From JABWBD01 sp040768665 (lineage in GTDB: Bacteria; Planctomycetota; Planctomycetia; Pirellulales; Thermoguttaceae): 64,000 bases of DNA. The stretch spans positions 1-64,000 of the forward strand of contig JAXGMN010000029.1 in the NCBI GenBank assembly GCA_040768665.1, read 5' to 3'. Each line of letters opens with the position of its first letter. Position 1 is the stretch's first letter. Of the stretch, positions 27,822 to 35,312 are shown in pieces. Position numbers and translations under genes: made by a program. Under the pieces are notes generated by a model that worked only from the letters and a program-made list of their open reading frames with translations, did not search any database and was not told the DNA's origin.

Positions 27822-28338
27822 AGAAGATCATGCGTCCGCCGGACGGCGCTTTAAATCGTACGAGCAGCCCGGCGCACCAAATGGTAGTGAATGCCAGATA
27901 GCCAACCAGCAGCCACCACATCCCGTCACTCAACCGCGGTTGGGGTAAAAGGTTCGCCTGAAATACGAGATGTCCCAATCCGATGAAGAACGCCACGGTT
28001 CCCACGGCGAACCACATCATCCGGGCCGACAGAACGGCATACGTCTTCGCCGCCTGCTGCTCCGACAGCCAGTACTCCTTATGCGGAAGGTTGACCATCG
28101 ATTTCGGGAACCACGGCATGGTCCGTGATCGCCCCAACGAATTACCGCCGTGCCCGCGAGGGTGGCCAGATGCACGACGAAAAAAGCGGACTTGCCGGAC
28201 CAGCCGCCGGCGTGTCCGTCACCGGCGAAGTGGGATGCCATTCTCGCCGGCAATTTCCGGGTAGTAATAAGCGGCGTGGGCCGCTGCACTTCTAAGCAGG
28301 GCGATCAGTATTGCAAAGGCGGTCAGCGGCTTGTTCAT
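27822..28338 (-). pseudogene. DUF1648-like membrane protein, frameshifted
   Basis: ATG 28338 starts MNKPLTAFAILIALL and AYYYPEIAGE. A shift continues as MASHFAGDGHAGGWSGKSAFF (the VAxHF-DG-ancestor of DUF1648) and HLATLAGTAVI. A further shift gives VPWFPKS-like MPWFPKSMVNLPHKEYWLSE followed by membrane helices FAVGTVAFFIGLGHLVFQA and MWWLLVGYLAFTTIWCAGLL. The tail is overrun by repeat copy 3, which supplies foreign C-terminal codons. Two frameshifts and a replaced end make it non-functional. Confidence 0.7.
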
Positions 28339-28361
28339 CCAGTGAGTGAGTGATAAGTGAA

Positions 28362-28721
28362 GTGATAGGAAAAATGATTTCCCACGGCCGCTGAGTCTAG
28401 CCGGAAGAATAGGGTGGTCAAGGGGGTGCAAGAAGGCGAAGAAGGCGGCCGCGGCCGCGGCCGCCTTCTTGCCTGCTGGCCAACAAGCGCCCCAGGACGC
28501 TCTTTGGGAGCTCTCGGACGGTTCGGCGATGGTTGGTCGGACCCGGATCAACAGCGATCCTGGATTGGCACGCACCGTCCCTGTGCCCGAAGTAGGCCGG
28601 GCAAAATCAGAACGTCGCCCAGAAGGTCGCTTCGTCCACGTAGGTGAGTTCCGCCGGCTCGTCGGAAGGCGACGCCAAGGGGTCCGACAAGCCATCGCCG
28701 ACGTGGACGGAAGCATTCTCG
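28362..28721 (-). mobile_element. IS91-type terminus with end of transposase
   Basis: Begins GTGATAGGAAAAATGATTTC, identical to 43771, has a 32-bp palindrome at 28439-28470, and carries the transposase tail ELTYVDEATFWATF near 28610-28660. Homology to the fuller copy stops at TCTCGCTCGGCGGT about 28716-28729, where a tgt fragment begins. Confidence 0.78.
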
Positions 28722-28829
28722 CTCGGCGGTCTTAGCGTGGGAGAATCGTCTGAGCAGATGTACCGCACCGTGGAAGCAACCGTACCGGCGCTGCCCGAAG
28801 ATCGGCCGCGGTATCTCATGGGTGTCGGG
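28722..28829 (+). pseudogene. tgt: Internal fragment of queuine tRNA-ribosyltransferase
   Basis: LGGLSVGESSEQMYRTVEAT followed by VPALPEDRPRYLMGVG matches the highly conserved Tgt segment GGLSVGE...DRPRYLMGVG. Only about 36 codons remain, fused upstream to IS91-type DNA and downstream to unrecognised sequence up to 28940. Confidence 0.75.
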
Positions 28830-28940
28830 AATCGCCGAACTGGCCGAACGGCCCCACGATCCGGCCGCTGGTCGGGTCCGACGGCCAGGCGCAGGCGAAA
28901 AAAGAATTTGTTCCCGGCTCGGAAACAGAGGCGGCGGCCG

Positions 28941-29447
28941 CTATCGTTGACGTGGCGGCAGCGTCCAATCTGGCTTGTCTACTGTGGGATCGTGACACTG
29001 GGCGCAGTAGTCGATGGAGTCTTTGTGCATCTTGTGGCAGACGCCGCAGTCGAGCGCGCCCCAGTGGGAGTCGTGTGGGTTCTGTACCAGGTTCTTGGTG
29101 CGTTCGGCCAGTGTCCTGTAATCGCCATGGCATCGAAAACAGTCGCTCTGGGGCACCTGGATCTCGCTAAGGGGATCGTCATAGGTGTGCCGGACAGTGC
29201 TCACCACCTCGGAGACGAGCGTTCCGACGGTCCGGGCGTGGCAGGCCTGGCAGCGGATGCCGAATTGCTTGTGCGTGTGGGCCAAGTGGCTGGAATCCGC
29301 CCAGGTCTCCACATAGGGCTGTACGGCGTGGCACGTGGCGCAGTAGGTGGGCCTCTGTGCCATGTCGTGCAGGCCGACCAATCCTGCGCCAACCAGGCCC
29401 AAGAGGCCGCACACTGCCGCCACGGCGATCTTGATTGCGCTTGGCAT
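28941..29447 (-). CDS. NapC/NrfH-like membrane-anchored pentaheme cytochrome c
   Basis: A 168-residue protein with one N-terminal membrane anchor (IAVAAVCGLLGLVGAGLVGL) and five heme motifs: CATCH, CQACH, CFRCH, CGVCH and CAQCH. It resembles NrfH/NapC quinol dehydrogenases, which pass electrons from the quinone pool to periplasmic partners. ATG 29447 has AGGAG upstream and starts right at the anchor. It is the third gene of a cytochrome module, after the multiheme c and cytochrome b genes; the 145-bp gap contains a repeat arm. Its terminal partner is not in the window. Confidence 0.9.
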   Translation of the reverse strand: MPSAIKIAVAAVCGLLGLVGAGLVGLHDMAQRPTYCATCHAVQPYVETWADSSHLAHTHKQFGIRCQACHARTVGTLVSEVVSTVRHTYDDPLSEIQVPQSDCFRCHGDYRTLAERTKNLVQNPHDSHWGALDCGVCHKMHKDSIDYCAQCHDPTVDKPDWTLPPRQR

Positions 29448-29582
29448 CGGTTCTCCTAAAGCGGGGCAAGCCCGCAACCCAACCTTCACGAACATGCGCG
29501 CACCATGCGCAAAAGTCCCGAACAGAGACTCTAAAATCCTCTGCGTTGCAGTCCTAGCGGTCGTCAGCGCAGACGTCGCAAC

Positions 29583-29596
29583 CCGTGAACGGTTAC
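29583..29596 (-). repeat. Solitary terminal arm of the long-hairpin repeat
   Basis: CCGTGAACGGTTAC, the right end of copies 1-3, without a left partner. Read on the minus strand its TAA (29593-29595) is the stop codon of the cytochrome b gene. Confidence 0.75.
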
Positions 29597-30312
29597 GAGC
29601 GGTCCGCGCCGCCCGCTTCCGTCGCTGTACTCTCGCCCATCAACTGCTCGTACTCCAGCGGGTGCTGCTCTTTCATGCGTTCCAGAGTCGTCTTGCCGGT
29701 AAAGATACTCGAATCGAAGGACAAGATCCCCTCCGCGAAATGGGCAGTGTAGAAATGCCAGGTCACGATGGCCAGGAAGGCTAGCACGGCTTCGTAGCTA
29801 TGCACGATCTGGGAGGCCGGCAGAACCACGCCCGGCAGAAAGCGTGTGGCGTAGAACGGGAACAGGAGGATCGAGCCGGTGATGCTCATGACGACGATGC
29901 CCCAGATCAACGACCAGTACTCGACCTTCTGCCTGAAATCATAGCGGCCGTAGCGCGGCTTTTCCTTGCGCAGGCCGAGCAGGAAGGCCACAGAGGCCAG
30001 GCCGTCGCGCACGTCGCGCACGCCGGGGAGCATCGCCGTCGGGCGCGGGCGGACGAGCATCAACTCGCAGACGGCAACCGGCAACGCTGGGTAGGCGGCC
30101 TCGGCAAGTACCACGGCAAAGAAGTGGTGCATCGTGCGAGCCTGCTGTAGCCCGCCGAATACGCCCAGGATGGCGTGCGCCCAGCCGGCGCTGCTGTACC
30201 TCTGCGGCAGCCCAGTGAGGCACAGCATGCTGAAGGAGACCATCAGCAGGATATGTTCAATGCGCTGGCTCGCGGCAAAACGGAGGACAACTGGGTCGCC
30301 CTGCTTGCTCAT
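29593..30312 (-). CDS. Cytochrome b-type membrane subunit (b/b6 or formate dehydrogenase gamma-like)
   Basis: A 239-residue integral protein with four apparent membrane helices: IEHILLMVSFSMLCLTGLP, a second around HHFFAVVLAEAAYPALPV, WSLIWGIVVMSITGSILLFP and SYEAVLAFLAIVTWHFYTAHF. His residues in HILL, HHFF, VHSYE and WHFYTAHF suit two b hemes. The start ATG 30312 overlaps the stop of the multiheme cytochrome by 4 bp (translational coupling). The stop codon is contributed by a repeat arm, so the last residues may be altered. It should link quinones to the adjacent c-type cytochromes. Confidence 0.9.
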   Translation of the reverse strand: MSKQGDPVVLRFAASQRIEHILLMVSFSMLCLTGLPQRYSSAGWAHAILGVFGGLQQARTMHHFFAVVLAEAAYPALPVAVCELMLVRPRPTAMLPGVRDVRDGLASVAFLLGLRKEKPRYGRYDFRQKVEYWSLIWGIVVMSITGSILLFPFYATRFLPGVVLPASQIVHSYEAVLAFLAIVTWHFYTAHFAEGILSFDSSIFTGKTTLERMKEQHPLEYEQLMGESTATEAGGADRS

Positions 30313-30905
30313 GACTGATTCCCTCCCACAGCGCGTCCACGTACTCGGTGCAGGATATCCAGCAGGATGTAGAGCAGCATCGCCCCGATGATCAGGGGGA
30401 TGGCAATCCTGTAGAACAGGTCCAGCACGTAGAGTAGAGGCGATGCCGTCCTATCAATGCGGAAGTGGCCGTATCCCATCGTTCCAAACACAGGCTCGGC
30501 GTCCTGATGACACTTGACGCAGGCCCGCCGCAGGTTCGCTGGCGCGACCGAAGAGCGGGCATCGCTGGGGGCATGGATGGCATGCGCGGTGTGGCAGTCG
30601 CTGCAGACGGCCTCATAGCGTTCGGCCAAAGGGTCGGTGGCGCGATAGTACTCAATCGTGGCGCCATGGAATGTCTTCAGGTAGCTCTCATACGTATCGT
30701 TGGGCAAAGCGTGCTTCGCCGTCACCTGCTGGTCGGCATGGCATCGGCCGCACTGTGCCGGAATGTTGAGACGAAAGGCCGCGGTCCGGGTCTCTCCTCC
30801 GGCCGGGTCACCTGTGTTGGGGTACCACCCCGGGGCCCGCCCGCCGCCCAAAAAGACGCCCGACCCCTTTCGGCCGCCGATCCCCTTTCGGTCTCCCAAC
30901 CTCAT
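30309..30905 (-). CDS. Multiheme cytochrome c with C-terminal anchor, 5' truncated
   Basis: The coherent part reads QCGRCHADQQVTAKHALPND, SYLKTFHGATIEYYRATDP, VCSDCHTAHAIHAPSDARSS and CVKCHQDAEPVFGTMGYGHF with three CXXCH motifs, then a membrane helix (IAIPLIIGAMLLYILLDILH). Proteins of this kind normally have a signal peptide and more hemes upstream. Here the frame before about 30830 becomes repeat-derived (RKGSGVFLGGG) and then antisense to the E2-like gene. An ATG at 30905 exists but gives no signal peptide, so the gene is probably broken. Coupled to the cytochrome b gene by an ATGA overlap. Confidence 0.75.
   Translation of the reverse strand: MRLGDRKGIGGRKGSGVFLGGGRAPGWYPNTGDPAGGETRTAAFRLNIPAQCGRCHADQQVTAKHALPNDTYESYLKTFHGATIEYYRATDPLAERYEAVCSDCHTAHAIHAPSDARSSVAPANLRRACVKCHQDAEPVFGTMGYGHFRIDRTASPLLYVLDLFYRIAIPLIIGAMLLYILLDILHRVRGRAVGGNQS
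30850..30869 (-). repeat. Single arm of the second hairpin family at the cytochrome/E2 junction
   Basis: Minus-strand AAGGGGTCGGGCGTCTTTTT, matching the left arm at 27574 with one change. It marks where cytochrome coding sequence ends and lies 54 bases before the E2-like start. Confidence 0.75.
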
Positions 30906-30923
30906 CCTGATAGGACAGCAATC

Positions 30924-31763
30924 ATGCCCGAACAAATCATCATCGAAGGCCGCACCGCTCGCTTGACCAACGGCGACGGGGCAGGCTGCGAGGCGGATGT
31001 TGGAGCCTGGGTCCGGCAGATCAATCGTTTCAGTGTCTGCGGGCTGACCCAAGAACCGATTCCCGACAACGTCAAGTGGATCGTCCCCTGCGGCAGCACG
31101 GAGATCTATATTGTCGAACTCAAGCCCGAACTCCGCCGCATGCTCTGGTTGAGCAAGGACAGTCCGGCCCCCTACGGCCCCGAAGCGACGGCGACCGAGC
31201 GGCGTCTGGCCACGCCGTACGTGATCCTCAAGATCCCCTTCCGCCGCGGGCGCGTCGTGCCGCGCGTCGAGGTCTTCTACCGGAACGATCCGCTCAGCCG
31301 GATCGACGGCCCCGGCGGGGCACTCTACTGGTCGAACCTCTTGAACGTCAGCCCGAATGCGCACGGCTGTATAGCATGGTTTTGTACACAATATCTGGCC
31401 ACCGAGACCATGCGCGCCGGGCGGGCCGGCGCACTCAGCGCCGTCGTCAATCATCTGTGGGGCGGCCACTTCAATCGCAGCAGTGAATTTCACGAAGGGC
31501 AGTCGGCCTTCGGCAAGGCAGGGTCGGACGGAGTCGACCCGCGGGTGACCGACGTGGAACGCTGGGAGGCGGAATCGATCCACGATCCACGTTTTATTCT
31601 TTCGATCTCCTGGCGACCGGTGGAAATGGACGTGCGAAAGCTGATCGACCTGGAGCTCTCGGCCAACAGCATCGCTGCACACGTGCCGGGAAGCGCCACC
31701 GAACTGGCCAATCCGTTGATGCGCGCCGCGAAGCCGGCGGCGAAAACTGAAAGCCCGACCTGA
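30924..31763 (+). CDS. Prokaryotic E2-like (Prok-E2 family D / PRTRC B-like) protein
   Basis: A 279-residue soluble protein. The region LATPYVILKIPFRRGRVVPR, VEVFYRNDPLSRIDGPGGAL and YWSNLLNVSPNAHGCIAWF fits the strand order and the N-x6-C block of bacterial E2-fold proteins; Cys149 is the candidate thioester cysteine. The family assignment is from motif memory, not a search. The start ATG 30924 has AGGA nine bases upstream. It heads a three-gene operon: 31 bp to the JAB gene. In known systems such a protein would carry an activated ubiquitin-like protein from E1 to a target. Chance similarity is possible but unlikely given the two partners downstream. Confidence 0.7.
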   Translation: MPEQIIIEGRTARLTNGDGAGCEADVGAWVRQINRFSVCGLTQEPIPDNVKWIVPCGSTEIYIVELKPELRRMLWLSKDSPAPYGPEATATERRLATPYVILKIPFRRGRVVPRVEVFYRNDPLSRIDGPGGALYWSNLLNVSPNAHGCIAWFCTQYLATETMRAGRAGALSAVVNHLWGGHFNRSSEFHEGQSAFGKAGSDGVDPRVTDVERWEAESIHDPRFILSISWRPVEMDVRKLIDLELSANSIAAHVPGSATELANPLMRAAKPAAKTESPT

Positions 31764-31794
31764 CCCGTGGGGCAAACTCTCCGAGGACCATGCC

Positions 31795-32571
31795 GTGCAA
31801 ATACCCATCCATGTGAAATTCGAGGACCGCGAGCTGCCGCCGCTCGATGAGGGGCAGACCCGCCTGGTGGTTGCGGCCGGCGGCGTGTACCGCGAACGGC
31901 GCACGCAGATCTTCACCTCTTCGGCCCGGGTGGAGGGCGCCGGCCTCGAGTTGGCCGACCATTATCAATACTGCCGGTTGCACTGCGGCAAGCTGAACCG
32001 GGCCATGCACCGGGCGATGCTATCGTTCTTCCAGCATGCCCACGCGCTGCACAACGGGGAGGCTGCTCTCGTGCTGCTTTACGATCCCGAGCGAAGCCGA
32101 TTTCACTGGCACTGCCCTCGCCAGACCATCGAAATGCACTGGAGCTACGGCCGCTGGTGGACTTCCGACCACATCCGGTTCGATAACCCGGCGGTCCTCC
32201 CGGATGGTTATCTCCATTTCGGCGATGCCCATCTGCACAACGGTTCGGTCGCGCCGAGTATGACCGACCTTAACGACGACCAGGATGGGCTGCACATCAT
32301 AGCCGCCGACGTCGATAAGGAACCTCGCTACCACATCGACTTTGTCGTCGATGGCCGGAGGTTCCACGTCGCGCCGAACGTGATTTTCGAGGATCCCGAT
32401 TGCCTCCCCTTGTCGCACGCGCCGCGGAGTTGGCTCCTGCAAATCCAAGTCCGGCGGTACGTTCCCTACTCGTGGTCGACTCCCAGACGCAATTGGGATT
32501 TGCACGACGACAACGGCCGGCAATACCGCAGCCCGAACCGATACTCAGACAACGGAGATGACTTCGTATGA
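31795..32571 (+). CDS. JAB/JAMM-like (PRTRC A-like) metallopeptidase
   Basis: A 258-residue protein from GTG 31795 with GAGGA upstream. The JAMM-type metal site is visible as His146-x-His148 followed by Ser155 and Asp158 in LHFGDAHLHNGSVAPSMTDL, with Glu89 (HNGEAALVLLYDP) as a candidate catalytic acid; the His-to-Asp spacing is one shorter than the classical HxHx10D. JAB proteins remove ubiquitin-like tags or trim their tails. Located between the E2-like and E1-like genes with a 4-bp ATGA overlap to the latter, which strongly supports the assignment. Confidence 0.72.
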   Translation: MQIPIHVKFEDRELPPLDEGQTRLVVAAGGVYRERRTQIFTSSARVEGAGLELADHYQYCRLHCGKLNRAMHRAMLSFFQHAHALHNGEAALVLLYDPERSRFHWHCPRQTIEMHWSYGRWWTSDHIRFDNPAVLPDGYLHFGDAHLHNGSVAPSMTDLNDDQDGLHIIAADVDKEPRYHIDFVVDGRRFHVAPNVIFEDPDCLPLSHAPRSWLLQIQVRRYVPYSWSTPRRNWDLHDDNGRQYRSPNRYSDNGDDFV

Positions 32572-33404
32572 ACACGACCGCAACCGACCATCCGCAGTCG
32601 ACGGCAGCCGAAACGGCCCCCGCGATCATCCGGCGGCAAATGGATACGACGATCCTCACGCGAGGCCGCGTGGTGATCATCGGGCTGGGAGGAATCGGGC
32701 TGTTCGTGGCCCGTGCCGTTCTCACGTTTCTGGCCGGTCTTCGCCAGGTCCTGCCGCCGGGCCATGAGATAACAGCTCTCCTCTGCGACGGCGACGTCTT
32801 CGAGCCGGGCAACAGCTACCGTATGGATATCCCGGATTTCATCAACAAGGCGGAAGCGGTCGCCGGGGAGTTTCTCGAGCGGAACGACAGCCTGGGGCTC
32901 AATCTCCGCTGCGCCGCCGAATACGTGACCGATGCGAATATCGAGCAGGTTGTCCAGGAAGGCGATCTGGTGCTCCTCTGCTGCGACAACCACGCCACGC
33001 GCAGCCTCGTGAGCGATCATTGCTGCGGAGGCAAGCTCCAAAACATCGTGTTGATCTCCGGCGGCAACGACGGCGTGGAGGAAGGTCAGCGGGGCAGCTA
33101 TGCCAACGTGCAGGTCCATATCCGCGCGGATGGGACCGACCTGACCGCGCCCCTGGACCGCTACCATCCCGAGATCGCCCATCCGGAAGATCATCGCCCC
33201 GACGAACTCGGTTGCGACGAGCTGGTCGCGGCCGGAGTGCCGCAATTGATCTTCACAAACCTGGCGGCGGCCTCTGCGATGTGCAATGCCCTTGTGCGTC
33301 TGCTCATGCCGCCGCCCGGAGAACGCATGTACGACGAAATTGCGCTGGACGTGATCGAAGCCGTCAGCCAGCCGCATTGGATTTCCGGCCCGCAGCGGAG
33401 TTGA
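32568..33404 (+). CDS. E1-like ThiF-family adenylyltransferase
   Basis: A 278-residue ThiF/MoeB/E1 fold. The nucleotide loop RVVIIGLGGIGLFVARAV (GxGxxG at 39-44) is followed by Asp74/Asp76 and Arg85 in CDGDVFEPGNSYR, Lys94 in FINKAEAVA, and Asp140 in LCCDNHATRSLV, all expected for ATP-dependent adenylation of a C-terminal glycine. Residues ISGGNDGVEEGQRGSYANVQ resemble PRTRC-type ThiF. The start overlaps the JAB stop by 4 bp. The end is 2 bp from the convergent cyclophilin gene. The ubiquitin-like substrate is not encoded nearby. Confidence 0.85.
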   Translation: MNTTATDHPQSTAAETAPAIIRRQMDTTILTRGRVVIIGLGGIGLFVARAVLTFLAGLRQVLPPGHEITALLCDGDVFEPGNSYRMDIPDFINKAEAVAGEFLERNDSLGLNLRCAAEYVTDANIEQVVQEGDLVLLCCDNHATRSLVSDHCCGGKLQNIVLISGGNDGVEEGQRGSYANVQVHIRADGTDLTAPLDRYHPEIAHPEDHRPDELGCDELVAAGVPQLIFTNLAAASAMCNALVRLLMPPPGERMYDEIALDVIEAVSQPHWISGPQRS

Positions 33405-33406
33405 AG

Positions 33407-33838
33407 CTATTCCTCGCTGACGGTGACTTTCGTCATCACGTCGCCCGCCTTGATCGAATTGACTACGTCCTGGCCCTCGATCACGCGGCCGAAGACGGAG
33501 TGCTTGCCGTCGAGCCACGGTGTGGGGACGTGGGTGATGAAGAACTGGGAGCCGTTGGTGTTCGGGCCGGCGTTGGCCATCGAGAGCACGCCCGCGCGGT
33601 CGTGTTTCAATTTCGGGTGGAACTCGTCCTCGAACTCGTAGCCGGGGCCGCCGGTGCCGTCGCCGCGCGGGCAGCCGGCCTGGATCATGAAGTTGGCGAT
33701 GACGCGGTGGAACTTCAGCCCGTCGTAGAAGCCCTCGCCGGCAAGCTTCTCGAAGTTGGTGACCGTCTTGGGCGTCTTATCGTCGAACAGTTCGAGGCGG
33801 ATGTTGCCTTTGGCGGTTTGGATCGCCGCGACTTTCAT
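33407..33838 (-). CDS. Peptidyl-prolyl cis-trans isomerase, cyclophilin type
   Basis: A 143-residue single-domain cyclophilin catalysing proline isomerisation. Active-site segments FHRVIANFMIQAGCPRGDGT, GPNTNGSQFFITHVPTPWLD and GKHSVFGRVIEG are intact. ATG 33838 (MKVAAIQTAKGNIRLELF) has AAAGGA upstream; no signal peptide, so cytosolic. The longer frame to 34003 is contributed by the adjacent IS91 remnant. Lies only 36 bp from that remnant, which may have replaced its promoter. Confidence 0.94.
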   Translation of the reverse strand: MKVAAIQTAKGNIRLELFDDKTPKTVTNFEKLAGEGFYDGLKFHRVIANFMIQAGCPRGDGTGGPGYEFEDEFHPKLKHDRAGVLSMANAGPNTNGSQFFITHVPTPWLDGKHSVFGRVIEGQDVVNSIKAGDVMTKVTVSEE

Positions 33839-33874
33839 CGGTTTCCTTTCGGGGATTGCGTCAGTTTTCACGGA

Positions 33875-34224
33875 TGCGTGAACTCCGCCAAGAAATCCAG
33901 CAGAGAGAGAATCTGGAAGTTCCGCTTCAGCCCCCGTGCCAGGCCCTCGTCGTCCGGATTCGGCCAAAGGCCGGCAAGCCTCCTTCTCCGCCTTATACAC
34001 CACCTGCCCGCTACGAGAACATGCGTACCCATAGAATCAATCCGGCGCAGCCTCCCATTCCAGTAAATGCCTGTACATGGAGCGGTTACGGGGCGTCCAA
34101 GCCGGCCCACGGCGATTCTCAAAGGGGGAAACCTGTCGCCCGCTCAAACGCAAACCATGCAAAGATGAGCCGTCCGACGGCGTAATAACTCCAATCCCCG
34201 CCTCCACTTACCGCTCTTGTTTCA
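33875..34224 (-). mobile_element. IS91-type remnant with internal deletion
   Basis: 33875-34013 matches transposase coding at 44397-44520 (REFTH-PPK region, then GRQVVYKAEKEA), and 34014-34224 matches the upstream terminus at 45412-45622 almost base for base, ending CTCTTGTTTCA in both. The two parts meet at a shared CTAC, so about 890 bp were deleted. The outer downstream terminus is missing. Confidence 0.8.
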
Positions 34225-34713
34225 CTCCTCGACCGTCTGCTGCTCCCTTGTCGGCCTCACCATTGCAGCACGTTGGGCCTCTTTCATCTGCCGTAGGTAG
34301 TCCTCGTAGGCTCTCTTCACCTTCGGGAGTTCCTGGCGAACAGACACTTGGATGCCAAGGTCTTCCAGATGCGGGAATAGCTCTTGCCATTGGTGATGTC
34401 CTCGAACGTACAAGCGGCTGGGACGGTGGGCCGCACCGGTCGCCGGTCGCTGCATGGCCTGGGTAAGCAGGGCGGCGAGATCGCTGGCCTCGGGCCTGCC
34501 CTCAACCTGTGACTCGGCCAAAACCTCGCCCTTCTTCGTGACCACAATGCCTCGGTAGTGCGTCGGGTTTTGATACGAAGGCTTCGGCAATGCCCGAAAA
34601 TCCGCTTCCCAGGTCTCGTCCTCCTGACGTAGCCGCCTGAGTCGGCCCTTGCTGAAGGCCGACCCGCTGTCCGATTTCAACGGCTGCCGTTTCTTTGCCA
34701 CGATCATCTCCAT
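34222..34713 (-). CDS. Hypothetical protein (possible DUF6930-like)
   Basis: A 163-residue, basic protein: KKRQPLKSDSGSAFSKGRLR at the N-terminus, then NPTHYRGIVVTKKGEVLAES and PATGAAHRPSRLYVRGHHQW ELFPHLEDLGIQVSVRQELP. The second half resembles a domain seen in planctomycete proteins where HRPxxLxVRD...LFPxLxxLGI recurs; the DUF6930 label is from memory and tentative. The stop codon lies inside the last bases of the IS91 remnant, so the C-terminus may be cut. Function unknown. Confidence 0.55.
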   Translation of the reverse strand: MEMIVAKKRQPLKSDSGSAFSKGRLRRLRQEDETWEADFRALPKPSYQNPTHYRGIVVTKKGEVLAESQVEGRPEASDLAALLTQAMQRPATGAAHRPSRLYVRGHHQWQELFPHLEDLGIQVSVRQELPKVKRAYEDYLRQMKEAQRAAMVRPTREQQTVEE

Positions 34714-34722
34714 TTACTCTGT

Positions 34723-34826
34723 TTACTCTGTGATCTCCCGAATCACCCGGCACGGGTTGCCGGCAGCGAAGACGCCATCGGGTATGTCACGAGTGACCAC
34801 GCTCCCGGCCCCGATAACTGAGCTGG
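34723..34826 (-). pseudogene. C-terminal fragment of a sugar O-acetyltransferase
   Basis: VIGAGSVVTRDIPDGVFAAG followed by NPCRVIREITE is the end of the maltose/galactoside O-acetyltransferase family (left-handed beta-helix). Upstream coding is not recognisable in one frame; traces such as GNARLPAG up to about 35050 may be decayed helix turns. Confidence 0.7.
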
Positions 34827-35188
34827 TTCGACGTTCTGATGGCCTCCCCGTATGCCACGGCGGCAGATCGTGCCCGGCGGGAAGACGCGCATTGCCGTGC
34901 CCGCCCGCCGACGAGCGGACTGTTTGCGGGAGCGGTGCAATGAAGCCCCGGGGAGACAACTCGCAACGTCTGAATCGAGCCGCCCAGACGACTCGGCGCC
35001 CAGGGTGTGCGCCCTATCGGGAAGCGAGCCGTGCTGGTCGGCACCACCGTCACAATCGGCGGCGTGTCGCCGGGGGGTTCTCTGCTTGCATGGCGGTCGG
35101 AGCGGCCCTAGAATGCTCTACGGTGCCTGGGAAAGCCAAGCGAACGCCCTAAGCATGCTCGGCACCGGCCGGCGGTTTCGTTCAACTG

Positions 35189-35258
35189 GGTTTCTATCCC
35201 GCCCACTCCGAGGTCCTCCAAGACGGGGTCCTCTGCCGGAGCGGGCGGGATAGAAACC
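35189..35258. repeat. 70-bp hairpin with 21-bp arms
   Basis: GGTTTCTATCCCGCCCACTC(C) at 35189-35209 pairs with 35238-35258 (20 of 21). The loop contains GGTCCTCCAAGACGGGGTCC. It lies 54 bp before the nucleotidyltransferase gene; could end upstream transcription. Confidence 0.8.
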
Positions 35259-35312
35259 AATTCGTTATGCCGCTTTCGCCCGCCTGATACAGAGTGCGGA
35301 AGGAAAGAGATT

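Noticed and set aside
30924..33404. Calling the E2-JAB-E1 operon a complete PRTRC system
   Set aside because: The other PRTRC members (Ubl-like C, ParB, E, F) are not present in the window, so only similarity to the A, B and ThiF components is claimed.
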